Assembly (NCBI GenBank): GCA_017437755.1
Contig: JAFRXI010000053.1
Span: forward strand, 1 to 38,393
Direction: 5' to 3'
DNA length: 38,393 bases
Origin: Bacteroidales bacterium
GTDB lineage: Bacteria > Bacteroidota > Bacteroidia > Bacteroidales > UBA932
Part shown: piece by piece, positions 15,997 to 24,066 of the stretch
How the letters are laid out: every line of letters begins with the position of its first letter
How positions within the stretch are numbered: position 1 is the first letter of the stretch
The notes under the pieces: model-generated
What the model saw: only the letters and a program-made list of their open reading frames with translations
Told to the model about the DNA's origin: nothing
Database searches by the model: none
Translations under genes and position numbers: made by a program

Positions 15997-17414
15997 AACG
16001 CAACACCTCCAACCAGACGGGGGCCGGCTTCCAAAAGAAGGGCCACCTCCCCGTCGGTCTGCCCCTCGGCATAATACCGTACGATATTCTCGGTCTCCGA
16101 GGCCCTGATCAGCAGCCACCGGCAATCCCCTTCCAGTATATACTTGATTCCGTTTATGATTCCCCTGGACGACAGGAAGGTCTGTACACCGGCAACCTTG
16201 AAACCGGCGATCCCGTCCAGGCCCTTACGGTACAGCCTGGGCAGAAGTTCCTCCCTTCCGGGTAGGTCGCAGTGCGAATCTATCCTCGCATAATGCACCG
16301 AGCCCAATTCAGCCACCCTTTCCGAAACGTACTCCGACAAGGTGGAACAACCTGATACAGAAAGCATTTCAAGGAAAAGCAAAGCGGAGAAAATTCCATC
16401 CCTTTCGGGAATGTGCATGGCATAGCCGAATCCGCCGCTCTCCTCGCCGCCAAAGCAGACTTTCTCCCGTACCATGATGTCCGTGATATACTTGAAGCCC
16501 ACCTGGACGTCATGCACCGGAGTATCGGCCGAAAGGAAATGCTTCCTCAGAAGCCCTGTCACGGAGGAAGTATGGACTATCGACCCCTCCTGGTGACGGA
16601 CTCTCTTCAGATAGTCCACGATAAGCAGTATGGTGGTCTGGGCCGACAGGAATTCTCCCGTCTCAAGGCATACCCCGAGCCTGTCGGCGTCGCCGTCCGT
16701 AGCCACGCCAAGGGCGTAATCCCCCTCTTTGAGGGCCTTCCCAAGAGGCTCCAGGTTGCATGCCACCGGTTCCGGCAACCGGGAATGGAAATCTGCTGAG
16801 GGTGTACCGAAAATGGTTTCAGCCCGGCAGCCGTTCTTCCGGAGGATCCGCTCCGTCAGCGTTCCGCCGGCTCCTCCCATCGAATCGGCCAGCAGCCTGA
16901 GTCCGGCCTTCCTTATGGCTCCGAAATCAATCAGCGACTCCACGTGGGCGATATACTCAGGAAGCATGTCAAAGACGGAGGGCTCCTCTGCTGAGACAAG
17001 AGGATCGTGCTGATACAGAAGGCTTTCCACCTCCCTCGTCTGTTCCAGCGAGAACGGTCCGCCATAGGAAGCCTTGAATTTGATTCCGTTATAGCAAGGA
17101 GGATTGTGCGATGCCGTAATCATCACTCCGGCAAAACACCCCCTGGTGAGGACGGTATACGACAGCACCGGAGTGGGAACTATATCGCAGGAAAGGATGA
17201 CGCTTATACCGTTACCGGTGAGAATCCTCGCAAAAATATGGGCGAACTCCCTGGAAAAGCGCCTTGAATCATAGCCTACGGCAACAATCTGGTTACCGTT
17301 TGAACGGATCTTCACATAATCTGCAAACGCCTGTGCCACAATGGATACGGACTCGGAATTAATTTCCTCGCCTATCCTGGCCCTCCAGCCGTCGGTACCA
17401 AAAAAGATCTTCAT
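15993..17414 (-). CDS. Phosphohexomutase (phosphoglucomutase/phosphomannomutase family)
   Basis: The 473-residue alpha-D-phosphohexomutase has all four family sites: FFGTDGWRA at the N-terminus, phosphoserine loop TASHNP with S102, magnesium loop DGDADR (240-245), and sugar-recognition loop GEESGG (323-328). The C-terminal phosphate-binding domain (RASETENIVRYY) is also present. GEESGG is seen in PGM-type members; the exact substrate (glucose, mannose or an N-acetylhexosamine phosphate) cannot be fixed. ATG 17414 is chosen for its ATGA overlap with nanE. Its coupling with nanE suggests work on an amino-sugar phosphate, which is inference. Confidence 0.9.
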   Translation of the reverse strand: MKIFFGTDGWRARIGEEINSESVSIVAQAFADYVKIRSNGNQIVAVGYDSRRFSREFAHIFARILTGNGISVILSCDIVPTPVLSYTVLTRGCFAGVMITASHNPPCYNGIKFKASYGGPFSLEQTREVESLLYQHDPLVSAEEPSVFDMLPEYIAHVESLIDFGAIRKAGLRLLADSMGGAGGTLTERILRKNGCRAETIFGTPSADFHSRLPEPVACNLEPLGKALKEGDYALGVATDGDADRLGVCLETGEFLSAQTTILLIVDYLKRVRHQEGSIVHTSSVTGLLRKHFLSADTPVHDVQVGFKYITDIMVREKVCFGGEESGGFGYAMHIPERDGIFSALLFLEMLSVSGCSTLSEYVSERVAELGSVHYARIDSHCDLPGREELLPRLYRKGLDGIAGFKVAGVQTFLSSRGIINGIKYILEGDCRWLLIRASETENIVRYYAEGQTDGEVALLLEAGPRLVGGVAL

Positions 17415-18115
17415 ACCCCCTTGGAAATTGCCTTGACGAACCAACTTGTAATCAGATGCGGACGGGTGATGGCAGACCCAACCACCACCGCAAAGGCACC
17501 ATGGCGGATTCCCTCAGCTGCCTCGGCGGGAGTGTTGTAACGGCCTTCCGCGAAAACAGGGCATCCCAGGGCGGAGGAGCATTCCCTGACCAGTTCCAGC
17601 GACGGTCCGCCTTCCGACTGGGAAAGGGTATCGGGAGTGTATCCGGCAAGGGTTGTGGAAACGCAGCTTGCACCAGCGGCGGCACATGCCTCAGCCTCGC
17701 TGAAGGTGGAGATATCCGCCATCAGAAGTTGCCCGGGATACCTTCGGCGTAGTTCCGCGATATACTCCGGTCCTGTGAGCCCACCCTCGCGGAGACGGAA
17801 GGTCCCGTCCACCGCAACTATATGGACGCCAAGCGACACAAGGGCGTCAACATCGGAGTAACTACCTGTGATACAAACGGTTCCGTCGGGGAACCGGCCC
17901 TTTGTCAATCCTATCACCGGGACGCCAACGGCATCGAGGATGGCCTTGGTCTTTGAAATCCCGCAGGTGCGGATTCCCACTGCCCCTCCCATCAGGGCGC
18001 AGCGTGCAAAATCGGCCACCCTCTCCGGTGAATCAAAGGGGGAAGGCGGTTCGGCCTGGCAAGAAACCACCAGACCTCCCTTAAGGGAGGCGAATATGCT
18101 ATCTGAAAGTGACAT
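17411..18115 (-). CDS. nanE: N-acetylmannosamine-6-phosphate 2-epimerase
   Basis: The 234-residue TIM-barrel protein interconverts ManNAc-6-P and GlcNAc-6-P. Family segments are GLVVSCQAEP near the N-terminus, GAVGIRTCG, PVIGLTKGRFPDG, VAVDGTFRLR, GASCVSTTLAGYT and VFAEGRYNTPAEA, and the length is as expected. In sialic acid catabolism NanE acts after NanA and a ManNAc kinase; neither is in this window. It overlaps the EEP gene by 17 bases and the phosphohexomutase by 4, so all three are co-translated. Confidence 0.92.
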   Translation of the reverse strand: MSLSDSIFASLKGGLVVSCQAEPPSPFDSPERVADFARCALMGGAVGIRTCGISKTKAILDAVGVPVIGLTKGRFPDGTVCITGSYSDVDALVSLGVHIVAVDGTFRLREGGLTGPEYIAELRRRYPGQLLMADISTFSEAEACAAAGASCVSTTLAGYTPDTLSQSEGGPSLELVRECSSALGCPVFAEGRYNTPAEAAEGIRHGAFAVVVGSAITRPHLITSWFVKAISKGV

Positions 18116-18941
18116 CTATATAGATTGGATAATGGTCGGATGGGAAGAAATCGTCGTTGCCGTAAACAATGTCCAAGGCGTTGTACTCATAGATCCTCAC
18201 CTTGGGGTCAACGAAGAAATAGTCTATCCTCACAGGATGGACACCGCCGAAATTATGGGCGGTTCCACGGGGACCGAAAACAAGGGGCGAAACCGCCCTG
18301 GCATCGGAATAATGGCTTACGTAGGTCTTGTACGCGGTGGTATTGTCCCAGGAATTCATGTCTCCCATGATAATTACCGGAAGACCGCCCGACATGGACG
18401 CGGCCTTGCTGCAGATCCGTTCGGCACCCTTTTCCCTGGCCACTGTCCCGCGGTGGTCCAGATGGGTGTTGAACACATAGAACTTCTTCCTCGTCTTCAG
18501 GTCCTTCATCAGGGCCCAGGTGCAGTAGCGCTCGTATTTTCCGTCCCAGCTGAGTTCATGCGGCACCCCCTTTTCGTTCAGCCAGAACATTCCCCAGTCC
18601 AGGGCCTCGATCCGGGACCCGTCATAGACTATGGGATTGTTGAGCCCGGGCTCCCCCACCGACTTGTAGCCGGTTATCCTGACAATATCATCAAACTGGT
18701 CTGGAACTGCCTCCTGCAGGCCTACGACCTTGAATCCGTAGGTCAGGATAATCTTGCAGAGCGAGTCCCTGCGATACTTCCACTGGTTGATTCCGTCCCT
18801 TTCGAAATTGCCCCTGATATTGTACGATGCAACCCTCAGGGCCTTGGAGGGTGTTCGGGACGAGGCGGGGAAAATGCCGGCAAAAACCATAATTACCGAC
18901 AACGCGATAACACCCAGGCTGGTAGCCTTATTGCTATTCAT
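18099..18941 (-). CDS. Secreted endonuclease/exonuclease/phosphatase family protein
   Basis: The 280-residue protein has an N-terminal hydrophobic signal segment (about residues 8-28, ending near PASSRT) and an EEP fold. Metal and catalytic motifs are ASYNIRGN, GLQEAV, NTHLDHRG, IMGDMNSWD and, near the end, FPSDHYPI. The family includes DNases, sphingomyelinases and inositol or sugar phosphatases; secreted Bacteroidota members of this size are usually of unknown substrate. ATG 18941 is chosen because it opens the signal peptide; the longer frame runs back into the tmRNA gene. A strong Shine-Dalgarno sequence precedes it, unusual for this phylum. It is first in the run to hpf. Confidence 0.87.
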   Translation of the reverse strand: MNSNKATSLGVIALSVIMVFAGIFPASSRTPSKALRVASYNIRGNFERDGINQWKYRRDSLCKIILTYGFKVVGLQEAVPDQFDDIVRITGYKSVGEPGLNNPIVYDGSRIEALDWGMFWLNEKGVPHELSWDGKYERYCTWALMKDLKTRKKFYVFNTHLDHRGTVAREKGAERICSKAASMSGGLPVIIMGDMNSWDNTTAYKTYVSHYSDARAVSPLVFGPRGTAHNFGGVHPVRIDYFFVDPKVRIYEYNALDIVYGNDDFFPSDHYPIYIDVTFR

Positions 18942-18946
18942 AAAAG

Positions 18947-18956
18947 AACCTCCCTT
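18947..18956 (-). promoter_or_regulatory. Strong Shine-Dalgarno site of the EEP gene
   Basis: AAGGGAGGTT on the minus strand, with GGGAGG ending 7 bases before the ATG at 18941, can pair with the 16S rRNA tail almost without mismatch. Most other starts in the window show no such site, in line with Bacteroidota. It sits directly after the tmRNA 3' end. Confidence 0.6.
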
Positions 18957-18957
18957 G

Positions 18958-19352
18958 TGGAGATGGGCGGACTCGAACCGCCGTCCAAACACCGCACCAG
19001 GCGGTTTTCTACACGCTTAGTCGTCCTTTGTCTGTCGGGAGGGGCTTGCCGGAAGACGGGCCGGTCCCACCTTATCCCTTGAATCTTGACGGAGTTTAAG
19101 GGAGTCCCTCCGCGCATCCGGTTTGAATGATACCCCGAACCCGGATCATAACCGGCCTAAAGTCCGCGGGATACTCGTCGGCGACGCAGCCTTGGCGTCG
19201 CGGATTAAGCTAACCGACCTTTGTCAGATTAGGCAGCGAGTGCGTAATTGTTGTTGCCAACTAGTTTTTTGGGACCTGGATTAACGGGCTGTATCCCAAA
19301 GCCCGGCGTGCTTGCCGTCCGACATCAGTGCTGTCAAAACCAAAACATCCCC
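18958..19352 (-). ncRNA. ssrA: Transfer-messenger RNA (tmRNA)
   Basis: This is the ribosome-rescue RNA, 395 bases. The 5' end GGGGATG (19352-19346) pairs with CATCTCC (18965-18959), giving a 7-bp acceptor stem with a G-U at the third pair, the alanine identity signal. Discriminator A is at 18958, and the next bases are CAA, so CCA is not encoded. The T-arm GGCGG-TTCGAGT-CCGCC lies next to the acceptor, and the 5' D-like segment contains GGTTTTGACAGC. The tag frame GNNNYALAA-stop lies at 19229-19258. One-piece form; no permuted arrangement is seen. SmpB is not encoded in the window. It acts in the cytoplasm to free stalled ribosomes and tag proteins for ClpXP-type proteolysis. Confidence 0.96.
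19229..19258 (-). other. tmRNA proteolysis-tag reading frame
   Basis: The codons GGC AAC AAC AAT TAC GCA read Gly-Asn-Asn-Asn-Tyr-Ala, followed by CTC GCT GCC TAA, so the tag added after the tRNA-borne alanine is GNNNYALAA. Bacteroidota tags usually begin with Gly and end NYALAA, which sets the resume codon here as GGC. Confidence 0.9.
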
Positions 19353-19367
19353 AATGTACAAACTTTG

Positions 19368-19399
19368 CAAAAATACGATTTCCGTGCGACACTTGCAAG
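19368..19399 (-). promoter_or_regulatory. ssrA promoter
   Basis: CTTG (19396-19399), 20 bases, then TATTTTTG (19368-19375), a perfect -7 box. The predicted start near 19361 leaves about 9 bases of leader before the mature tmRNA 5' end (19352), to be removed by RNase P. The promoter begins 6 bases after the stop of the PCMD gene, so ssrA is its own unit. Confidence 0.6.
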
Positions 19400-19405
19400 A
19401 AACCG

Positions 19406-20185
19406 TCAATAATTGAACTGGAACTCATCCACATAAAGCACAGTACCGTCGCCCCCGGTAAAATAGTCGCCGCAGCGGCTGGCAGCACAGACCACGACCA
19501 CGTATTTGGGCGTCCTTGAATTGCGGTACTGGATGGGAAGGTCAAAATGGACGTATCCGTTGTTGGCCTTCCTGAGGACTATCGTCCCGTAACCGATAAT
19601 TCCCGAATCGCCTTCCTTGTCCACGAACTTGTCATCGTTGGTTATGACATGGAAAGGCTTATCCCAGTCGGTAAGTATGACCTCGATCCTCCCCTCGTCC
19701 ATGTCGCCGGCAGAGAGGTCGGCCTGAGGCTTTGTGTGCTTGATGGGCTTGGGCTTGTAGCAGTAATATCCGGAAAGGGACTTTGGACGGGCCTTGAAAG
19801 GCGTACCCCAGGTTATCTCGGCACCGCTGAAGTTGATGATCCGGACCCATTGGCCGTTGTAGATATTTCCGGCCGCAAAAGCCCATACCACCTTCCGGCT
19901 CTGAAGCCTTGCAGCCTTCTTTCCCGGTCCCGGGACGGCCACGAATTCCTCTTCGGGTGTAGTACCGTTGATTCCAAGCAGGCTGAGCCCCTTGTTGGCG
20001 GTTCCCCAGACGGCCTTTTCGGCCTCTGTCGCACCTTCACCGTAAAGGCACCACTGCTTTCTTACCTTTGTCCACTCGTCAAACCCCATGTTGTAAAGCT
20101 GGGGACCGGAAACGCCCTGCGCGAATCCGGAGGTACAGCCCAACATAAGGCAGAATGCCGCAAAAACCTTGTTGTATACTCTCAT
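19406..20185 (-). CDS. Secreted PCMD-domain (putative carbohydrate metabolism) protein
   Basis: The 259-residue protein begins with a signal peptide (MRVYNKVFAAFCLMLG, probable cleavage near GFAQG). The mature part has the features of the PCMD beta-sandwich domain: an N-terminal NMGFDEW-type segment, GTPFKARPKSLSGYYCYKP near the middle and the final VLYVDEFQFNY strand. Such proteins are common at the surface of Bacteroidota and are thought to bind or act on carbohydrate, without firm proof. ATG 20185 opens the signal peptide; the longer frame to 20236 runs into the hairpin region. It lies between the bactofilin and ssrA genes. Confidence 0.75.
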   Translation of the reverse strand: MRVYNKVFAAFCLMLGCTSGFAQGVSGPQLYNMGFDEWTKVRKQWCLYGEGATEAEKAVWGTANKGLSLLGINGTTPEEEFVAVPGPGKKAARLQSRKVVWAFAAGNIYNGQWVRIINFSGAEITWGTPFKARPKSLSGYYCYKPKPIKHTKPQADLSAGDMDEGRIEVILTDWDKPFHVITNDDKFVDKEGDSGIIGYGTIVLRKANNGYVHFDLPIQYRNSRTPKYVVVVCAASRCGDYFTGGDGTVLYVDEFQFNY

Positions 20186-20222
20186 CTTCAATAATTTACC
20201 ATTAGCACCAAGCCACAATAAT

Positions 20223-20256
20223 GGCCGGACTGCCATAAGATGGCAAAAATCCGGCC
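20223..20256 (-). repeat. Two-tier inverted repeat after the bactofilin gene
   Basis: On the minus strand an outer 7-bp stem (GGCCGGA with TCCGGCC) encloses an inner 5-bp stem (GCCAT-CTT-ATGGC), with TTTTT on one side and AG on the other as an internal loop. It starts 7 bases after the bactofilin stop and ends 37 bases before the next ATG. There is no U-run after it, so it is not a standard intrinsic terminator; it may stabilise the upstream mRNA or act as a weak terminator. Confidence 0.55.
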
Positions 20257-20263
20257 AAAACTG

Positions 20264-20701
20264 CTACTTGCCAGGTACTGGCTGCGGCTGGACGGGACGA
20301 GGTGCCTGGACCGGCTGGCCGGTAATCTGGGAGGCCAGCTTCTCAAACTCGCCATCTCCCAGCATCCTGCAGTTGCCGTTGAACTTTGCGTCGAGCTCCA
20401 CCTGAAGCCTCTTCACATGAAGGTCTCCGTCTACGGTGCAGCCGCTCTTGAGGGAAAGGGTGTCCTTCACATAGAAGTTACCCTTCATGGTGCCCCAGAA
20501 ATCCACATTCTGGCACACCAGGTCACCTTTAACAACGGCTTTTTCGCCAACTACCACACGGCCCTTGGAAAACACCTTGCCGTCAAAAGTTCCGTCGATG
20601 CGGATGTCGCTCGGAGAATTGATCTCACCCTTGATGACCGTGCCGGCAGATATCCTGCTCACGTCATTGACATTTACATTTGGTTCCATTACTTTTGCCA
20701 T
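20264..20701 (-). CDS. Bactofilin family protein
   Basis: The 145-residue protein carries the bactofilin (polymer-forming cytoskeletal) domain at about residues 15-110: repeated short beta-helix units such as SAGTVIKGEINS, DIRIDGTFDGKV, VVVGEKAVVKGDL and TLSLKSGCTVDGDL. A proline-rich tail (PVQAPRPVQPQPVPGK) follows. Bactofilins polymerise without nucleotide and scaffold cell-wall enzymes or shape determinants at the inner membrane. It begins 28 bases after the secA stop and is probably co-transcribed with it. No M23 peptidase partner, common in other phyla, is adjacent. Confidence 0.92.
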   Translation of the reverse strand: MAKVMEPNVNVNDVSRISAGTVIKGEINSPSDIRIDGTFDGKVFSKGRVVVGEKAVVKGDLVCQNVDFWGTMKGNFYVKDTLSLKSGCTVDGDLHVKRLQVELDAKFNGNCRMLGDGEFEKLASQITGQPVQAPRPVQPQPVPGK

Positions 20702-20729
20702 ATTTTATATATTTGATTATCAAAGATTC

Positions 20730-23700
20730 CTACACAACGCCCTTTCCGTGGCAGTTCTTGAACTTGAGGCCCGATCCGCAGGGACAGGGGTCATTGCGTC
20801 CAACCTTCTTCTCCACCCGGACAGGAGCCTTGGATTTCTGTTCCCCGTTGGTCGACAGTTCCGAAGGGTTGTTGGTACGCATCTGCGACATGTCGGTACG
20901 GCGCGGCTGGGGCGCCCTGGCGGGCTGGGCCTCGTCACGGTCCCTGAGCGGGATGAATGCCCTGAGCAGGAATGAAAGGACATCCTTGTTCAGTTCCTCA
21001 AGCATCGCCGAGAACAGGTTGTAGCTCTCCAGTTTGTACACCACCAACGGATCCTTCTGCTCGTATGCGGCGTTCTGGACGCTCTGGCGGAGGTCGTCCA
21101 TGTCGCGGAGATGCTGCTTCCAGTGCTCATCGATCTGATACAATATTATATTACGGCTCAGGGCCTTGGCTATCTCGCGGCCGGAAGTCTCATAAGCCTT
21201 TTTGAGGTTCACCGACAGCTGGAGTACCTTGCGGCCGTCGGAAATGGGGATGGCGATGTTCTGGTACATCTGTCCCTGCTTCTCGTAAACCTGCTTGATG
21301 AAAGGATATACCTTTGTGATCATGCCTTCCATCCTGCGGGCGTAAACCTCCTGCATGTGGGTGCACAGGCGGTCGGCTATCTCACCGGGCCTGGCCTTGG
21401 AATAGAATTGCTCGTCAAATCCGAGGTCGATGGAAAGCTGCGCCATGATATACTCCTCGAACGAAGGGTAATCATAGCTCTCGGAACGGGATGCCAGGAT
21501 GTCGGCGGTGTCGGTCATCATGTTCTGGACGTCTATTTCGATCCTCTCGCCTGAGAGGGCGTTGCGCCGGCGGCTGTAGATAGCCTCCCTCTGGTAGTTC
21601 ATGACGTCGTCGTACTCCAGAAGCCTCTTACGGATTCCGAAGTTGTTCTCCTCCACCTTCTTCTGGGCTGTTTCGATTGACTTTGAAAGCATTCCGGAAA
21701 CCAGAGCCTCGTCGTCCTTCATTCCAAGGCGGTCCACCATTCCGGCTATCCTCTCGGAACCGAAGAGCCTCATCAGCTTGTCTTCCAGCGAGATATAGAA
21801 TGTGGACGAACCCGGGTCGCCCTGACGTCCGGAACGGCCCCTGAGCTGACGGTCCACACGGCGGCTGTCGTGCCGCTCGGTACCGATGATGGCGAGTCCG
21901 CCGGCATCCTTCACCTCCTGGGAGAGTTTGATATCGGTACCACGGCCGGCCATGTTGGTGGCTATGGTAACCTTTCCGGAATTACCGGCCTGGGCCACGA
22001 TTTCAGCTTCGCGGGCATGCTCCTTGGCATTCAGGACGTTGGGATGGATCCCCCTCAGGCGCATCATCCTGGAAAGCAGCTCGGAAGTCTCGACGTCGGT
22101 TGTACCGACCAGGACAGGTCTGCCGGCATTGGAAAGCTCCACCACCCTGTCGATAACGGCGTTGTACTTGGCCTTCTTGGTCTTGTAGATGATGTCATCC
22201 TGGTCGTCGCGGATCACAGGACGGTTGGTGGGAATCACCACCACGTCAAGCTTGTAGATGCTCCAGAACTCCCCTGCCTCGGTCTCGGCGGTACCGGTCA
22301 TACCGGCCAGCTTGTGATACATCCTGAAGTAGTTCTGGAGGGTGATGGTGGCGAAGGTCTGGGTTGCGGCCTCCACCTTCACGTTCTCCTTGGCCTCCAC
22401 CGCCTGGTGCAGTCCGTCGCTCCAGCGCCGGCCTTCCATGACACGGCCCGTGGACTCGTCCACGATCTTGACCTTGTTGTCGACGATGATGTAGTCGACT
22501 TCCTTCTGGAACATGGCGTAGGCCTTGAGAAGCTGGTTTACGGTATGGACCCTCTCGCTCTTGAGCGAGAACTCCTCCATGAGGGCGTCCTTCTTCTGCT
22601 GCCTTTCGGCTGCCGTAAGTGACAGTGTATGTTCTATTTCCGCAATGGAGGCGCCCACATCGGGAAGGACAAAGAAATCGGGGTCGGACACAGCATGGGC
22701 AAGCACGTCATGACCCTTGTCGGTCATCTCGATGCTGTTCTGTACCTCGTTGATCACGAAGTACAGGTCGTCGGTGACGATGTGCATCTCCCTCTCGTTG
22801 TCCTGCATGTAGTAGTTTTCGGCCTTCTGCAGGAGCTGCTTCATACCCTGTTCCGACAGGAACTTGATGAGCGGCTGATACTTGGGAAGTCCCTTGTGGC
22901 AACGCAGGAGGAGCTTTCCGCCCTCATTTTCATCACCCGCGGCGATGGCCTTGCGGGCATCGTTGAGGGTCTGGGTCACCAGGGAACGCTGTTTCCCGTA
23001 GAGGTTCTCCACATATGGGCGGAATTCCATGAACTGGGCGTCGTCCTCGGCCTTTGCCACCGGACCGGAAATGATGAGCGGGGTCCTGGCATCGTCGATG
23101 AGGACGGAGTCAACCTCGTCGACTATTGCATAGTGGTGCTTGCGCTGGACCAAGTCGCCCAGGCCGATGGCCATGTTGTCACGAAGGTAGTCAAAACCGA
23201 ATTCGTTGTTGGTACCGAAGGTGATGTCGCAGTTGTACGCCTTCTTGCGGGCCTCGCTGTTGGGCTGGTGCTCGTCGATGCAGTCTACGCTGAGGCCGTG
23301 GAACATGTAGAGGGGGCCCATCCACTCGGAGTCACGCTTGGACAGGTAGTCGTTGACGGTAACCACGTGAACTCCCTTGCCGGCCAAGGCGTTGAGGAAA
23401 ACAGGCAGGGTCGCCACCAGGGTCTTTCCCTCACCGGTTGCCATCTCCGCGATGCAGCCCTTCTGCTCCGCATTGGTCTTGACGCTGCCGTTCAGGACGA
23501 TACCGCCTATCAGCTGCACGTCGTAGTGGACCATGTCCCACTTGAGGTCGTTGCCGCCGGCCATCCAGTGATTCTGGTAGATGGCCTTGTCGCCCTCGAT
23601 ATGCACAAAGTCATGGGTGGTGGCAAGCTGTCCGTCAAACTCGGTGGCAGTCACCTCCACGGTTTCATTCTGGGCAAAGCGGCGGGCGGTGGATTTCATG

Positions 23701-24041
23701 ATGGCAAATGCCTCGGGAAGCACCTCGGCGAGGATTTTCTCGATAGCCTCGTCCTCTTCCTTTACCAGATTGTCGGATTCGGTGGCAAGTTTTTCCTTCT
23801 CGCTCACCGGTATCTCCTTCTCAAGCTCCTCCTTTATTTCCGCTATCCTCTTCTCAAAGGGTTCCTCTACTGCAAGTATACGGCTGCGAATCTCCTGCGT
23901 GCGGGCGCGGAGGTCGTCATTTGAAAGCTTGTCAATCTCCTCATACGCCTCAAGCACCTTGTCCAGCACCGGCTTTATCTTTTTCATGTCCTTGTCGGAC
24001 TTTGAACCGAATATCTTGCGGATTATGTCTGAAAGTGCCAT
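20730..24041 (-). CDS. secA: Preprotein translocase ATPase SecA
   Basis: The 1103-residue motor of the Sec pathway has Walker A ATGEGKT (201-207), Walker B DEVD (308-311), the PPXD region, and helicase motif VI near TERHDSRRVDRQLRGR. The C-terminal zinc motif CPCGSGLKFKNCH comes after an Arg/Pro-rich linker. It is about 200 residues longer than E. coli SecA (901); part of the excess is a charged, helical insert at about residues 55-110 and another part lies after the DEAD motif, as in other Bacteroidota. ATG 24041 gives the standard MALSDIIRKIFGSK start; the longer frame runs into the promoter. Confidence 0.98.
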   Translation of the reverse strand: MALSDIIRKIFGSKSDKDMKKIKPVLDKVLEAYEEIDKLSNDDLRARTQEIRSRILAVEEPFEKRIAEIKEELEKEIPVSEKEKLATESDNLVKEEDEAIEKILAEVLPEAFAIMKSTARRFAQNETVEVTATEFDGQLATTHDFVHIEGDKAIYQNHWMAGGNDLKWDMVHYDVQLIGGIVLNGSVKTNAEQKGCIAEMATGEGKTLVATLPVFLNALAGKGVHVVTVNDYLSKRDSEWMGPLYMFHGLSVDCIDEHQPNSEARKKAYNCDITFGTNNEFGFDYLRDNMAIGLGDLVQRKHHYAIVDEVDSVLIDDARTPLIISGPVAKAEDDAQFMEFRPYVENLYGKQRSLVTQTLNDARKAIAAGDENEGGKLLLRCHKGLPKYQPLIKFLSEQGMKQLLQKAENYYMQDNEREMHIVTDDLYFVINEVQNSIEMTDKGHDVLAHAVSDPDFFVLPDVGASIAEIEHTLSLTAAERQQKKDALMEEFSLKSERVHTVNQLLKAYAMFQKEVDYIIVDNKVKIVDESTGRVMEGRRWSDGLHQAVEAKENVKVEAATQTFATITLQNYFRMYHKLAGMTGTAETEAGEFWSIYKLDVVVIPTNRPVIRDDQDDIIYKTKKAKYNAVIDRVVELSNAGRPVLVGTTDVETSELLSRMMRLRGIHPNVLNAKEHAREAEIVAQAGNSGKVTIATNMAGRGTDIKLSQEVKDAGGLAIIGTERHDSRRVDRQLRGRSGRQGDPGSSTFYISLEDKLMRLFGSERIAGMVDRLGMKDDEALVSGMLSKSIETAQKKVEENNFGIRKRLLEYDDVMNYQREAIYSRRRNALSGERIEIDVQNMMTDTADILASRSESYDYPSFEEYIMAQLSIDLGFDEQFYSKARPGEIADRLCTHMQEVYARRMEGMITKVYPFIKQVYEKQGQMYQNIAIPISDGRKVLQLSVNLKKAYETSGREIAKALSRNIILYQIDEHWKQHLRDMDDLRQSVQNAAYEQKDPLVVYKLESYNLFSAMLEELNKDVLSFLLRAFIPLRDRDEAQPARAPQPRRTDMSQMRTNNPSELSTNGEQKSKAPVRVEKKVGRNDPCPCGSGLKFKNCHGKGVV

Positions 24042-24066
24042 ATAATAGTATCTGTATATAATCCTA

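Noticed and set aside
18942-18992. Upstream extension of the EEP protein to 18992
   Set aside because: The extension is translated from the tmRNA acceptor and T-arm; the ATG at 18941 opens a proper signal peptide.
17868-19082. 404-codon plus-strand frame across the EEP gene and tmRNA
   Set aside because: It crosses the structured tmRNA and lies opposite a clear EEP gene; the translation has no family features.
22629-23924. 431-codon open frame on the plus strand opposite secA
   Set aside because: It is an antisense shadow of a conserved gene in GC-rich codons, with no recognisable motif and no promoter or start signal.
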